From an uncultured bacterium (GTDB taxonomy: Bacteria > Pseudomonadota > Alphaproteobacteria > Rhodospirillales > Rhodospirillaceae), in contig CAISTS010000021.1 of assembly GCA_903888485.1 (NCBI GenBank), positions 1 to 45,163 of the forward strand: a stretch of 45,163 nucleotides of DNA. Reading direction: 5' to 3'. The notes beneath the pieces are model-generated. The model had not been told where the DNA came from. It saw only the letters and a program-made list of their open reading frames with translations, and did not search any database. Position numbers and translations under genes: made by a program. Shown piece by piece: positions 31,994 to 40,614 of this stretch; position 1 is the stretch's first letter, and the number at the start of each line of letters is the position of its first letter.

Positions 31994-32728
31994 ATGCGCA
32001 ATGTATGGATCATCACCCGCCGCGAGCTGGCTGCTTACTTCTCCACGCCCGTGGCTTTCGTGTTCATCGCGATCTTCGTCGCCATGACCGGCGCGCTGAC
32101 GTTCTACATCGGCCGATTCTTCGAGCGCGATCAAGCGACGTTGGACACTTTCTTCGCTTATCACCCGTTCCTGTACCTCGCGCTCGTTCCGGCCGTTTCG
32201 ATGCGGCTGTGGGCCGAGGAGAGGAAGACCGGCACCATCGAGCAGTTACTCACGCTGCCCATCACCACAACCGAAGCCGTTCTCGGCAAGTTCATCGCCG
32301 CGTGGCTGTTCTGCGGTATCGCGCTCGCACTCACGGTGACGATGTGGATCACGGTCAATGTCCTCGGCGACCCGGATAACGGTGCGATCATGGTGGGCTA
32401 CATCGGCAGCTTCCTGATGGCCGGCGCGTTTCTCGCCATCGGCATCTGCATGTCGGCGCTGACCCGCAACCAGATCATCGCCTTCATCGCCGGCGCCGTG
32501 GTGTGCTTCCTGTTCACCATGAGCGGCCTGGACCTGGTGCTCAACATCTTCCGCGGCTGGGCGCCCTCGGCTTTGATTGAAACGATTGCCTCGTTCAGCT
32601 TCCTGTCGCGCTTCCAGTCTTTGACGCGCGGCGTTGTGGAAGTGCGCGACATCATCTTCCTCGTCTCGGTGACGGCCTTCTGGCTGTTCGCCACCGTCAT
32701 CTTTGTCGACGCCCGCAAGGCGGCCTAG
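31994..32728 (+). CDS. ABC-2 type permease (GldF-like)
   Basis: A 244-aa integral membrane protein with six hydrophobic segments. It begins RNVWIITRRELAAYFSTPVAFVFI, the usual N-terminal amphipathic plus TM1 pattern of ABC-2 permeases, and the loop MRLWAEERKTGTIEQLLTLPI is the hallmark ExxxGTxExLxxxPI coupling element that contacts the ATPase. It is 10 nt downstream of the ATPase gene, with GGAG inside the end of that gene as a ribosome site. In Gld-type systems this protein dimerises and works with the GldG-like protein. No substrate can be inferred. Confidence 0.9.
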   Translation: MRNVWIITRRELAAYFSTPVAFVFIAIFVAMTGALTFYIGRFFERDQATLDTFFAYHPFLYLALVPAVSMRLWAEERKTGTIEQLLTLPITTTEAVLGKFIAAWLFCGIALALTVTMWITVNVLGDPDNGAIMVGYIGSFLMAGAFLAIGICMSALTRNQIIAFIAGAVVCFLFTMSGLDLVLNIFRGWAPSALIETIASFSFLSRFQSLTRGVVEVRDIIFLVSVTAFWLFATVIFVDARKAA

Positions 32729-32737
32729 GAGATAGCC

Positions 32738-34636
32738 ATGCTTAAGCGCCTCGACGCCACCAAAATTTCGCTGCTCGCCGTGGGCGTGGCGGCGGTTTTG
32801 TTCATCGCCGTCAACATCGTCGCCAACGTCTGGTTCGCGACCGCGCGCGTCGATCTGACCGCGACCGGTTCGTACACCACATCGGCGCAGCTGCGTCCAA
32901 TCTTCCAGAACGTCAAAGAACCGGTGACGGTGCGCCTCTATTACACCGAGGCGGTGGGGCGCATCAGCCCGCGCCACGGCCAGTATTACCAGCGAGTGCG
33001 CGACCTGCTGCAGCAATACGCCGGCATGGCGAACGGCAATATCAAGCTCGAGCTCTACAGCCCCGAACCGTTCTCGGATGTCGAGGACCGCGCCGTAGGC
33101 TTCGGTCTGCAGGGCTTGCCGCTCAATCAACAGGGCGAGGTGGGTTACTTCGGCCTTGCCGCCACCAATTCGACCGACGACACGGAAGTCATTCCGTTCT
33201 TCGCCATCGAACGTGAACGCTTCCTCGAGTACGACCTCACCAAGCTGATCTACAACCTCGCACGCCCCAGTCGGCCGAAGATCGGCCTTATGACTTCGCT
33301 CCAGATCGAAGGCGCGCAGGGCATGAGCGAGGAGGCGCTGCAGAAGCTTCAGATGTCCGGCCAGGAGTTGCCGATGCCCTGGGCGGTGATGCAGCAGATC
33401 CGCGAGTTTTTCACGGTGCAGAAGCTGGCCAGCGATATCCAGCACATCCCGGGCGATATCGACACGCTGCTTCTGATCCAACCCGAGAACCTGACGCCGC
33501 AAGCGCAGCTGGCCATCGACCAATACGTCATGAACGGCGGCAAGGCGCTGATCTTCGTCGATCCAAGCGCTGAGACACAGAACGTCGTCAACCAGCTCGG
33601 TCAGCCCGAGCGCGTCAAGGCTGGGTCGATCGAGGCCATCAAGAAGCTAATCGAAGCTTGGGGCGTGAAGCTGGACACCAAAGTCGTCGGCGACATGGAT
33701 GCGGCCATCCGCGTCAACATCGGCGTCAACAACCGGCCCATCCTGTCCGACTACGTCGCCTGGATACGCCTCGAGCAAGGGCACTTCGATCCCAACGACG
33801 CCGTCACGGGCGACCTTAAAACCATCAACATCGCGACCGGTGGTGTCCTCGATCAGGTGAAGGAATCCGGCACGACCGTTACCCCGCTGATCGTCACTGG
33901 TCCGCGTTCCATGCGCATGGAAGCCGATAACTTCATCAGCATGCCGGACATCGTTACGCTGTTCCGCAATTTCGTGCCGGCCAACAAGACCGAAGTCATC
34001 GCCGCGCGCATCTCGGGCACCGCCAAGAGCGCGTTCCCCGACGCCGCCGACACGATCAAACAATCCAAGCAGCCGGTGCAGGTGATCGTCGTCGCCGACA
34101 CCGACATGCTGACGGATAAGTTCTGGGTGCAGATGAGCAAAGTCGCCAACCAAAGCATGATGGTGCCGACGGCCGACAACGGCAACTTTGTCAGCAATGC
34201 GCTCGAGAACCTGACCGGTACGCCGGCCCTGGCGTCGCTCCGCGGCCACGGCGTGCAGAGCTACCCGTTTACACTCCTCGACAACATCCGCCGCGAAGCC
34301 GAGGTCCAGTACCGCGCCACCGAGCAGAACCTGACGGGCCGCCTCGAGGAGCTGGAACAGAAAGCCAGCGCCATGCAGGTGCGTCAGGACGGCAGCGGCG
34401 GCGCCGTGCTGACCGACGAGGACAAGCGCACCATCGCGACCTATCGCTCCGACATCCTCGCCACGCGCCGCGAGCTGCGCGAAGTGCAGCGGGCGCTGCG
34501 CGAGAACATCGACAACCTGCAGAGCACGATCACCTTCGCCAACATCGGCGGCGTGCCGATCGTGTTCGGCCTGATCCTGATCGCCGTTGCCGTGGCGCGC
34601 CATCGCCGCCGCAAGCGCCGCGCGACAGACGTTTAA
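32738..34636 (+). CDS. GldG-like ABC auxiliary protein
   Basis: A 632-aa protein with TM1 at residues 11-35 (SLLAVGVAAVLFIAVNIV), a large extracytoplasmic part and a second TM at the C-terminus (GVPIVFGLILIAVAV) followed by a basic tail (ARHRRRKRRATDV). The soluble part begins with DLTATGSYTTSAQLRPIFQNVKEPVTVRLYY in pieces, the ABC_transp_aux (GldG) pattern. A coiled-coil stretch near 525-600 (EQNLTGRLEELEQKASAMQ, RRELREVQRALRENIDNLQ) lies before the last helix. GldG is needed with GldA and GldF for gliding in Flavobacterium; outside that group its role is unknown. It starts 9 nt after the permease gene. Confidence 0.88.
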   Translation: MLKRLDATKISLLAVGVAAVLFIAVNIVANVWFATARVDLTATGSYTTSAQLRPIFQNVKEPVTVRLYYTEAVGRISPRHGQYYQRVRDLLQQYAGMANGNIKLELYSPEPFSDVEDRAVGFGLQGLPLNQQGEVGYFGLAATNSTDDTEVIPFFAIERERFLEYDLTKLIYNLARPSRPKIGLMTSLQIEGAQGMSEEALQKLQMSGQELPMPWAVMQQIREFFTVQKLASDIQHIPGDIDTLLLIQPENLTPQAQLAIDQYVMNGGKALIFVDPSAETQNVVNQLGQPERVKAGSIEAIKKLIEAWGVKLDTKVVGDMDAAIRVNIGVNNRPILSDYVAWIRLEQGHFDPNDAVTGDLKTINIATGGVLDQVKESGTTVTPLIVTGPRSMRMEADNFISMPDIVTLFRNFVPANKTEVIAARISGTAKSAFPDAADTIKQSKQPVQVIVVADTDMLTDKFWVQMSKVANQSMMVPTADNGNFVSNALENLTGTPALASLRGHGVQSYPFTLLDNIRREAEVQYRATEQNLTGRLEELEQKASAMQVRQDGSGGAVLTDEDKRTIATYRSDILATRRELREVQRALRENIDNLQSTITFANIGGVPIVFGLILIAVAVARHRRRKRRATDV

Positions 34637-34648
34637 GGGGACGCCGCC

Positions 34649-35728
34649 ATGCAGACAAAAACCTTCACGATCCTCTCCGCCGTCACCGGTGTGGCCGTAC
34701 TCCTGGCCATCGTCGCCATCCTCGGCCAGCCGCGGTTTGAATCCACCGATATGGAGGGCGGCTCGATCCTGCCCACCTTGGTGAAGGATTCCGAACGCCT
34801 GAAGACCGTGGTCATTCGCCAAAACGGCGAGACCATCTCGCTCGACTGGGATGGGAAATTCTGGCGCGCCCGCGAGAAACACAACTACCTCGCCAACACC
34901 GAGCGCGTGAGCAATCTCCTCGTTACGCTGGCCAAGATGACCAAGATCGAGGGCAAGACCAAGCTGCCCGAGCGCTACAACCGCCTGGAGGTCGAAGACC
35001 CGACGAGCAAGAACGCGCGTAGCCGGCAGGTCTCGCTGATCGACAAGGACGGTAAAGAGATCGGCAGCGTCGTGCTCGGCAAGAAGCAGTACAACATCGG
35101 CAGCCAGGGCAATAACACCTACGTGCGCCTGGCCGGCGATCCGCAAGTCTGGCTGGCGGCGGGCGAGGTGGAGGATAGCTCCCTCGGCGTCAGCGACTGG
35201 CTGGTGCGGGACATTACCAACATTCCGGCCGGCGCCGTGGCGCGTGTGACCGTGACCCATCCCAACGGCGAGAAGGTTGTCTCCGAGCGCCCGTCGCCCG
35301 AGGCGCCGAACATGGTCGTCCAGCGCCTGCCCAAAAGCGCCGCGGCCGCGTCCGACGGCACTGCCGATGAATACGGCCGCGTGCTGACCGCGCTGACGTT
35401 GGAAGACGTGGCGGCGGCGGCGGATAAGCCGTTCCCGAAAGATTCCACCATCACCGCCGTGGTCGAGGGCGTGGTGGGCTGGACGGTGACCATTGAGCTG
35501 GCCGAGATCGACGGCGTCGATTGGGTCAAACTGAAGGGCGAGCAGCCGAATAAGTCCATGGCGAAGGCCGGGGACTCCAAGATGGTCGACCTCAGCACCG
35601 ACTGGGCGGCGGTCATCGACGCGCTTAACGCCCGGGCCGAAGGCTGGGCGTTCCAGGTCGGGGCCTATCAGATGGCGCCGCTCAAGAAAGCCATGACCGA
35701 CCTCCTGGCCAAGGGGCCCGCCGGCTAA
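34649..35728 (+). CDS. DUF4340 domain-containing protein
   Basis: A 359-aa protein with one N-terminal membrane anchor (TFTILSAVTGVAVLLAIVAIL), then an extracytoplasmic part. Two copies of a similar beta-rich unit can be made out: VVIRQNGETISLDWDGKFWRAREK with VLGKKQYNIGSQGNNTYVRLAGDPQVWLA in pieces, and VTHPNGEKVVSE with LTLEDVAAA. This is the DUF4340 pattern, whose members are nearly always encoded after a GldG-like gene. It is the last gene of the ABC operon, 12 nt after the third. It probably works at the periplasmic face of the same complex. Function is unknown in any organism as far as I know. Confidence 0.88.
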   Translation: MQTKTFTILSAVTGVAVLLAIVAILGQPRFESTDMEGGSILPTLVKDSERLKTVVIRQNGETISLDWDGKFWRAREKHNYLANTERVSNLLVTLAKMTKIEGKTKLPERYNRLEVEDPTSKNARSRQVSLIDKDGKEIGSVVLGKKQYNIGSQGNNTYVRLAGDPQVWLAAGEVEDSSLGVSDWLVRDITNIPAGAVARVTVTHPNGEKVVSERPSPEAPNMVVQRLPKSAAAASDGTADEYGRVLTALTLEDVAAAADKPFPKDSTITAVVEGVVGWTVTIELAEIDGVDWVKLKGEQPNKSMAKAGDSKMVDLSTDWAAVIDALNARAEGWAFQVGAYQMAPLKKAMTDLLAKGPAG

Positions 35729-35812
35729 CGCGGTTCTCCCAATCAAGCTCTCTGGATTTTTTGCCCCGGCTCAGCCACCATTATCCCGCACACTGTTGGG
35801 TGGGGACCCGTC

Positions 35813-36004
35813 ATGAGCAAATTTTTTCTGTTGCAGGCGATCTACTGCGTCACCGGCATCCTTTTCTTCGTGAACGACCTTTATAAAAAAGTCCCGATGG
35901 GCAAGGGCATCGTGAATGCCTTCATCTGGCCCTATGCGCAGTGGCCGGTGATGAAGGGCTACGCGATCGAGATGCTCGATCCCGTCCTCGGGATGATCAA
36001 CTAG
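35813..36004 (+). CDS. Small membrane protein
   Basis: A 63-aa protein. A first hydrophobic helix (FFLLQAIYCVTGILFFV, 4-20) is followed by a basic turn (NDLYKKVPMGKG) and a second, more amphipathic segment with several aromatics (VNAFIWPYAQWPVMKGYAI). GGGTGGGG lies before the ATG. The family is not recognised. It is 84 nt after the ABC operon and may be its own unit. The 3' end overlaps a convergent 43-aa gene by 8 nt. Confidence 0.6.
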   Translation: MSKFFLLQAIYCVTGILFFVNDLYKKVPMGKGIVNAFIWPYAQWPVMKGYAIEMLDPVLGMIN

Positions 36005-36128
36005 AGATCCTGTTGCGGTGACGGGCGAGCGCGGCCATCAGACGTTCGCGCCGCTTCTGGCACGCCGAACACGGCAGGATGAGCGCAAGCCCGACAACAA
36101 CGGCCACGGTGATGCTCGTGATCGCCAT
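35997..36128 (-). CDS. 43-aa single-TM microprotein after the ferredoxin gene
   Basis: A very short gene found by reading the minus strand. ATG 36128 lies 8 nt after the ferredoxin stop, and TGA is at 35997-35999. The protein is one hydrophobic helix (ITSITVAVVVGLALILPCSAC) followed by a basic helix (QKRRERLMAALARHRNR). The CSAC pair at the membrane edge could bind metal or form a disulfide. The hydrophobic-then-basic order is that of a real membrane peptide, and its position suggests the third gene of the NUDIX-ferredoxin unit. The Shine-Dalgarno is weak. Confidence 0.45.
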   Translation of the reverse strand: MAITSITVAVVVGLALILPCSACQKRRERLMAALARHRNRISS

Positions 36129-36136
36129 CAGCACCG

Positions 36137-36508
36137 TCACGGCGCGGGCTCAGCTGCCGTGGGTGCTGTTGCCGCTTCGGCCGCAGCGGCTCTGCGGCGG
36201 ACGGCCTCGGCGCGCACTGAATCCATGATGCGCGCGATGTTTTCGTCGGTGATCTGATCTTCAAGGCTGAAGAAGTCGGCGCCCTGAACTTTCAGATTGG
36301 GCCCGTGCATGCAGTTGTTCATGCAAGGCCCCCGCGTGATGCTGGCGGGGATGCGCTCCTCCAGAATCATGCGCTCCAAAAGGTCGGCAAGGCCGCGGCT
36401 GCCGCGGCCCGCGCAAGACGGCAGCCTGTCCGTGTTCATCCGCTTGTTGATGCAGACCCTCACGGTAAACAACGGCTTTTCGGTGGGACGCCACTCGCCT
36501 TCGATCAT
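36137..36508 (-). CDS. Thioredoxin-like [2Fe-2S] ferredoxin family protein
   Basis: A 123-aa protein with the four-cysteine pattern of thioredoxin-fold [2Fe-2S] proteins (the NuoE / Aquifex Fd4 group): C19 in VRVCINKR, C32 in PSCAGRGSRGL, and C62 and C66 in GPCMNNCMHGPNL. The helix ADLLERMI between them and the GP-N/V loop after the last Cys are typical. An Ala/Pro-rich tail ends the protein. It probably carries electrons in the cytosol; the partner is unknown. Its ATG overlaps the TGA of the NUDIX gene (ATGA), so the two are translationally coupled. A 43-aa membrane microprotein gene follows. Confidence 0.82.
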   Translation of the reverse strand: MIEGEWRPTEKPLFTVRVCINKRMNTDRLPSCAGRGSRGLADLLERMILEERIPASITRGPCMNNCMHGPNLKVQGADFFSLEDQITDENIARIMDSVRAEAVRRRAAAAEAATAPTAAEPAP

Positions 36509-36975
36509 GGCGCCGATTTTAAAGCCGCGCCCGCGAGAATGATACGGATGGTTTCGGACCAGAGACCGTAGGACCCGATGTCGGCCACGGGCACCCAGCG
36601 GGCTTCGCCGGCGTCGTCGCCCGCAACCGGCTCGCCACTGACCCAGTCGGCGCGGTAGTCGATCAGGCTGAGATGGCGCGCGATGACGCCGTTTTCGCGG
36701 AAGATGGAATCCACCACGTCGATGAGTCTAAGGCCGGCGATGGTAACGCCCGTTTCCTCTCGCACCTCGCGGTGGGCGGTCTCTTGCAGGGTCTCGCCCC
36801 ATTCCTGTTTACCGCCCGGGATGCTCCACTCCCCAAGGCGCGGTGGGCGGGCGCGGCGGATCAACAACACGTCCTGCCCGGTCTCGCCGGGGCGAAAGAT
36901 CACGACACCGACGCCGACGACGGGCTTAGGGGCGGCCCTCTTAGCGTCAGATGGATCGCTCTCAAGGTTGTTCAT
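36505..36975 (-). CDS. NUDIX hydrolase
   Basis: A 156-aa pyrophosphohydrolase. The NUDIX box is complete at residues 55-77: G-x5-E-x7-REVREETGV, with the metal-binding Glu residues in REEx. The sequence around it (RPPRLGEWSIPGGK) resembles the ADP-ribose/8-oxo-dGTP-type NUDIX proteins that are often encoded near redox genes. It starts at ATG 36975, since upstream residues in frame are not conserved-looking and would run into the divergent DUF502 promoter. It is coupled by a 4-nt overlap to the ferredoxin gene. The substrate is not determinable. Confidence 0.88.
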   Translation of the reverse strand: MNNLESDPSDAKRAAPKPVVGVGVVIFRPGETGQDVLLIRRARPPRLGEWSIPGGKQEWGETLQETAHREVREETGVTIAGLRLIDVVDSIFRENGVIARHLSLIDYRADWVSGEPVAGDDAGEARWVPVADIGSYGLWSETIRIILAGAALKSAP

Positions 36976-37009
36976 TGTCGCCAGCGTTACTGTGTCGCAT
37001 GATGATGGC

Positions 37010-37675
37010 ATGACTGATCCCGCCGCACCAAGTCCTCCAGGGAGGCCGCTCAGCCTGCGCCGCTCGCTGGCGGCGCGCTTACGCAATTACTTCTTGGCCG
37101 GCCTCTTGTTCACCGCGCCCATCAGCATCACCCTTTATGTCGCATGGCTGGTGGTCGACTACATCGACACCCTGGTTACGGGGTTGATTCCGCCTGCGTA
37201 CAATCCGAACACCTACTTGCCGTTCGATATGCCCGGCATAGGCATCATCATCCTGGTGGTGGCGCTGACGCTGATTGGGTTCCTGACGGCCAATTTCCTC
37301 GGGCGCATGATGAGCCGCCTGGGCGAGGCGATTGTCGCCCGGCTGCCCGTCATCCGTAGTTTCTACTCGGCGATCAAACAGATCTTCGAGACGGTCTTCT
37401 CGAAGCAGACCCAATCGTTCCGCGAGGTGGTGCTGGTGGAGTATCCCCGCCGCGAGATGTGGGCGCTGGGCCTCGTGATCGGCAAGACCGCGCCCGAGGT
37501 GCAGGCCCCGGTGACCGATGAACTGTTCAGCGTGTTCATCCCGACCATGTCGTTCACCTCGGGCTATCTCGTTTTTGTTCCGCGCAAGGATATGCGTACG
37601 CTCGAGATGAGCGTTGAAGAGTGCCTGAAAATGGTAGTCTCAGGCGGCATCGTGACTCCGCCCACGGAGAAATGA
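37010..37675 (+). CDS. DUF502 membrane protein
   Basis: A 221-aa protein with two transmembrane segments (YFLAGLLFTAPISITLYVAWLVV in pieces, about 28-52, and IGIIILVVALTLIGFLTANFLG in pieces, about 83-105). Between them is a DTLVTGLIPPAYNP-type loop, and after them the conserved RLPVIRSFYSAIKQI and a soluble domain (VVLVEYPRREMWALGLVIG, FVPRKDMRTLEMSVEECLKMVVSGG in pieces). This is the DUF502 family, found in many bacteria and in plant COV (continuous vascular ring) proteins; the molecular role is unknown. The start at 37010 lies 34 nt from the divergent NUDIX start. msrA follows after one base. Confidence 0.88.
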   Translation: MTDPAAPSPPGRPLSLRRSLAARLRNYFLAGLLFTAPISITLYVAWLVVDYIDTLVTGLIPPAYNPNTYLPFDMPGIGIIILVVALTLIGFLTANFLGRMMSRLGEAIVARLPVIRSFYSAIKQIFETVFSKQTQSFREVVLVEYPRREMWALGLVIGKTAPEVQAPVTDELFSVFIPTMSFTSGYLVFVPRKDMRTLEMSVEECLKMVVSGGIVTPPTEK

Positions 37676-37676
37676 A

Positions 37677-38375
37677 GTGAGTCTCAATCGTCGCCAGGTT
37701 CTGGTGGGAACAGCCGCGCTCTGTGGTGCGGCGCTCCTGCGTGCTCGGGCTTCGGCGGAAGCCGGCGTAGCCATTCCTGCGCCGGCGGTGGATATGCCAA
37801 CAGGCGATGCGGCTTCGGCCGTCTTGGTGCTCGCGGGTGGATGTTTCTGGGGTGTGCAAGGGGTCTTCCAGCACACGACCGGTGTGTCCGAAGCGCTGTC
37901 GGGCTATGCCGGCGGCGCGGAAAAGACGGCCAGCTATCACATGGTCGGCTACGGCGACACCGGCCACGCGGAATCCGTACGGGTCACCTACGATCCGAAG
38001 GTCATCAAGTTTGGCAAGCTGCTGCAAATTTTCTTCTCCGTAGCGCACGACCCGACGCAGCTTGATCGCCAGGGCCCCGACGAGGGGCCGCAGTATCGCT
38101 CGGCGATCTTTCCGGTGAACGCCGCGCAGGCCGACGTGGCGAAGGCCTATATCGCGCAGCTCAACAAGGCGCGGGTGTTCGCTGACACCATCGTCACCAA
38201 GATCGAAACGGACAAGCCGTTCTACCGCGCCGAGAAGGAGCATCAGGACTTCATGACGCTCTATCCGGACAGCCCGTACATCGCCGAGAACGATCTGCCG
38301 AAGATCACCGAGCTGAAGAAGTTCTTTCCGGAGGAATTTCGTGCGACGCCCGTGCTGATTGGCCGCGCGTCTTAG
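37677..38375 (+). CDS. msrA: Exported peptide methionine sulfoxide reductase A
   Basis: Reduces the S epimer of methionine sulfoxide in proteins. The 232-aa protein has a Tat-like signal (NRRQVLVGTAALCGAALL), so it should act in the periplasm. The catalytic Cys is C56 in GGCFWG; the following GYAGG, YGDTGHAESV and EKEHQDF blocks are those of MsrA. No resolving cysteine is visible downstream, only C16 in the signal, so it would need a separate reductant or a one-Cys mechanism. The GTG start has GGAG before it and begins one base after the DUF502 stop, indicating one operon. The 3' end overlaps recG by 4 nt. Confidence 0.93.
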   Translation: MSLNRRQVLVGTAALCGAALLRARASAEAGVAIPAPAVDMPTGDAASAVLVLAGGCFWGVQGVFQHTTGVSEALSGYAGGAEKTASYHMVGYGDTGHAESVRVTYDPKVIKFGKLLQIFFSVAHDPTQLDRQGPDEGPQYRSAIFPVNAAQADVAKAYIAQLNKARVFADTIVTKIETDKPFYRAEKEHQDFMTLYPDSPYIAENDLPKITELKKFFPEEFRATPVLIGRAS

Positions 38376-40468
38376 CCCGAGCGCAGCGTCCTGACGGCTT
38401 CGTCCTGCCCGAACAGGTAGAGCAGCGTGCGCAGGGCTTCGCCGCGCGGGGTTTCGAGCGCGGGATCGCGGGACAAGATCAGCTTCACGTCGTCGCGGGC
38501 GGCCACCAGCAGCTCGCCGTGGGCAACGATGTCGGCCATCTTGAACTCCGGCATTCCGCTCTGGCGTGTGCCGAGGACTTCGCCGCCGCCGCGCAAACGT
38601 AGGTCTTCCTCCGCAATCACAAATCCGTCTTCGGTGTCGCGCATGGTCTCCAGGCGTGACTTGGCCGTAAGGGTGAGAGGCGGTGCATAAAGTAAGAGGC
38701 AGGTACCCGACTTTCCCCCGCGCCCGATACGGCCGCGCAGTTGGTGCAGTTGGGCAAGGCCGAAACGTTCGGCATGTTCGATCACCATGATGGTGGCATC
38801 GGGCACATCGACGCCGACTTCGATGACCGTGGTCGCGACAAGGACTTTTGCGCCGCGCGGGCCGGCGAAGGAGTCCATCGCCGCGTCCTTTTCGGCGGGC
38901 TTCATCTTGCCGTGGATGAGGGCGACGGTGTCGCCGAGCACGGCCTTGAGGTGTGCGTAGCGCTCCTCGGCGGCCGCGAGGTCGATGAGTTCGGATTCTT
39001 CGACCAGCGGGCACACCCAATAGACCTTCGCGCCGTTATTCACCGCGCGCTGAATTCCGGCGACAATTTCATCAAGCCGTTCGAGGCTCACGAGCCGCGT
39101 ATCCACGGGCATGCGTCCCGGCGGTTTCTCATCGAGACGCGAGACATCCATGTCGCCATAGGCGGTGAGGGTGAGCGTGCGGGGGATGGGGGTTGCGGTC
39201 ATCACCAGCACATCGGTGCCGCTGCCCTTGTCGGAAAGCTCCAGGCGCTGATGCACGCCGAATTTGTGCTGCTCGTCGATGACGGCGAAGGCAAGGTCGT
39301 GGAACTCCACGTCTTTCTGGAAGAGGGCGTGTGTGCCGATGACAATCGGGACGCGGCCGGCGGCGATATCCTCGATGAGTGCCGTTCGTGCCGCACCCTT
39401 GCTGCGCCCGGTCAGAAGTTCAACCCGTACGCCGGCAGCGGCGCAGAGTGGGCGTATCGTCTCGAAATGCTGCTGGGCGAGGATTTCAGTGGGCGCCATG
39501 AGCGCGGCCTGTGCGCCGGCCTCGACGGCGGCGAGCAGCGCCAGCAGCGCAACCACAGTCTTGCCGCTGCCGACATCGCCTTGCAGGAGCCGGAGCATGC
39601 GTGTGTCGCTCGCCATGTCGGCGAATATCTCTTCGAGCGCGCGGCCTTGTGCACCCGTGAGTGTGTAGGGCAGGGCGCTTTGCACCTTGGTGCGGAGTGT
39701 TCCGTCACCCACCAAGCTGCGTCCCCGCCGCACGCGCGCTTTCAAGCGCACCAGGGCGAGGGCTAGTTGGTTGGACAAGAGCTCGTCGTAGGCAAGGCGC
39801 GCGCGGGCAGGGAGCGTCGGCAGGAGGTCTTCATCGCTCGCCGGTGCGTGGGCGGCCAGCAAAGCCTCCCGCCACGGCTGCCAGCCCTGGCGCTGCTGAT
39901 AAGCAGCGTCGAGCCACTCGGGCAGTTCCGGCGCCTTCGCCAGCGCCGCGCGGATCGCCTTGTCGAGAATCTTCGGCGACAGCCCCTCGGTCATGGGATA
40001 GACCGGTTCGACACGTTTGATGTCGTCCAGCTGCTGCAGCGTGCCGATGTGATCGGGGTGGCTCATCTGGCGTTTGCCGTCGAAGAGTTCGATCTTGCCG
40101 CTGACCACGCGCTCCTCGCCCACCGGCAGCACCTTTTCCAGGTAGTCGGCATCGCCGCGGAAGAACACCAGCGTGATCTTGCCGGTCGCATCGCCGCAGG
40201 TGATGCGATAGGGCACTTTGCTGCGGGGCGGCGGCGGGCTGTGTGCCAGCACCTCGACGATGAGAGTTGCGATCCTGCCGGGCGGTGCGTCACCGACCTT
40301 GGGCGCAAAGCGGCGGTCGACAATTCCCGAGGGCAGGTGCCAAAGCAGATCGGCCACGTTCTCGCCGGCGACCTTCTCCACCAGCTTGACCAAGCGCGGG
40401 CCGATGCCCGGCAAGGTGGTCACCTTGGCGAACAGCGGAAACAGCACCTGGGGGCGAAGGGCGGCCAT
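38372..40468 (-). CDS. recG: ATP-dependent DNA helicase RecG
   Basis: Branch-migrates and regresses stalled forks and Holliday junctions. The 698-aa length is normal. The N-terminal wedge (OB) domain (about 60-160) includes FFRGDADYLEKVLPVGEERVV in pieces. Helicase motifs follow: Walker A GDVGSGKT, APTEILAQQH, Walker B variant DEQHKFG, TATPIPRT, then VATTVIEVGVDVP and QLRGRIGRGG. The TRG-like end is RLRGGGEVLGTRQSG. I use ATG 40468 (MAALRPQVLFPLF) instead of an upstream ATG at 40570, since the shorter N-terminus fits. It is divergent from sdhE-mfd, an arrangement common in alphaproteobacteria; the shared control region is 146 nt. Confidence 0.96.
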   Translation of the reverse strand: MAALRPQVLFPLFAKVTTLPGIGPRLVKLVEKVAGENVADLLWHLPSGIVDRRFAPKVGDAPPGRIATLIVEVLAHSPPPPRSKVPYRITCGDATGKITLVFFRGDADYLEKVLPVGEERVVSGKIELFDGKRQMSHPDHIGTLQQLDDIKRVEPVYPMTEGLSPKILDKAIRAALAKAPELPEWLDAAYQQRQGWQPWREALLAAHAPASDEDLLPTLPARARLAYDELLSNQLALALVRLKARVRRGRSLVGDGTLRTKVQSALPYTLTGAQGRALEEIFADMASDTRMLRLLQGDVGSGKTVVALLALLAAVEAGAQAALMAPTEILAQQHFETIRPLCAAAGVRVELLTGRSKGAARTALIEDIAAGRVPIVIGTHALFQKDVEFHDLAFAVIDEQHKFGVHQRLELSDKGSGTDVLVMTATPIPRTLTLTAYGDMDVSRLDEKPPGRMPVDTRLVSLERLDEIVAGIQRAVNNGAKVYWVCPLVEESELIDLAAAEERYAHLKAVLGDTVALIHGKMKPAEKDAAMDSFAGPRGAKVLVATTVIEVGVDVPDATIMVIEHAERFGLAQLHQLRGRIGRGGKSGTCLLLYAPPLTLTAKSRLETMRDTEDGFVIAEEDLRLRGGGEVLGTRQSGMPEFKMADIVAHGELLVAARDDVKLILSRDPALETPRGEALRTLLYLFGQDEAVRTLRSG

Positions 40469-40614
40469 AAGGGATTGATGAGACGGTGAAATCGCCGAGA
40501 AAACGGACAGGCTGACAGGACGCGGGTTTGGGATTATACCCAGCACACGCTCCTCACGGGAGGCCATCAAAATGGCCGGGCCCGGGGGATGCTTTTGTTT
40601 AAACGGCAGATTTC

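Noticed and set aside
33647..35746. A 699-codon minus-strand open frame opposite the GldG-like and DUF4340 genes
   Set aside because: Composition is typical of antisense reading of GC-rich genes, and the plus-strand operon is well supported.
36001..36264. An 87-codon minus-strand frame overlapping the ferredoxin gene end
   Set aside because: Its residues have no coding character; the 43-aa frame at 35997-36128 in another register is more plausible.
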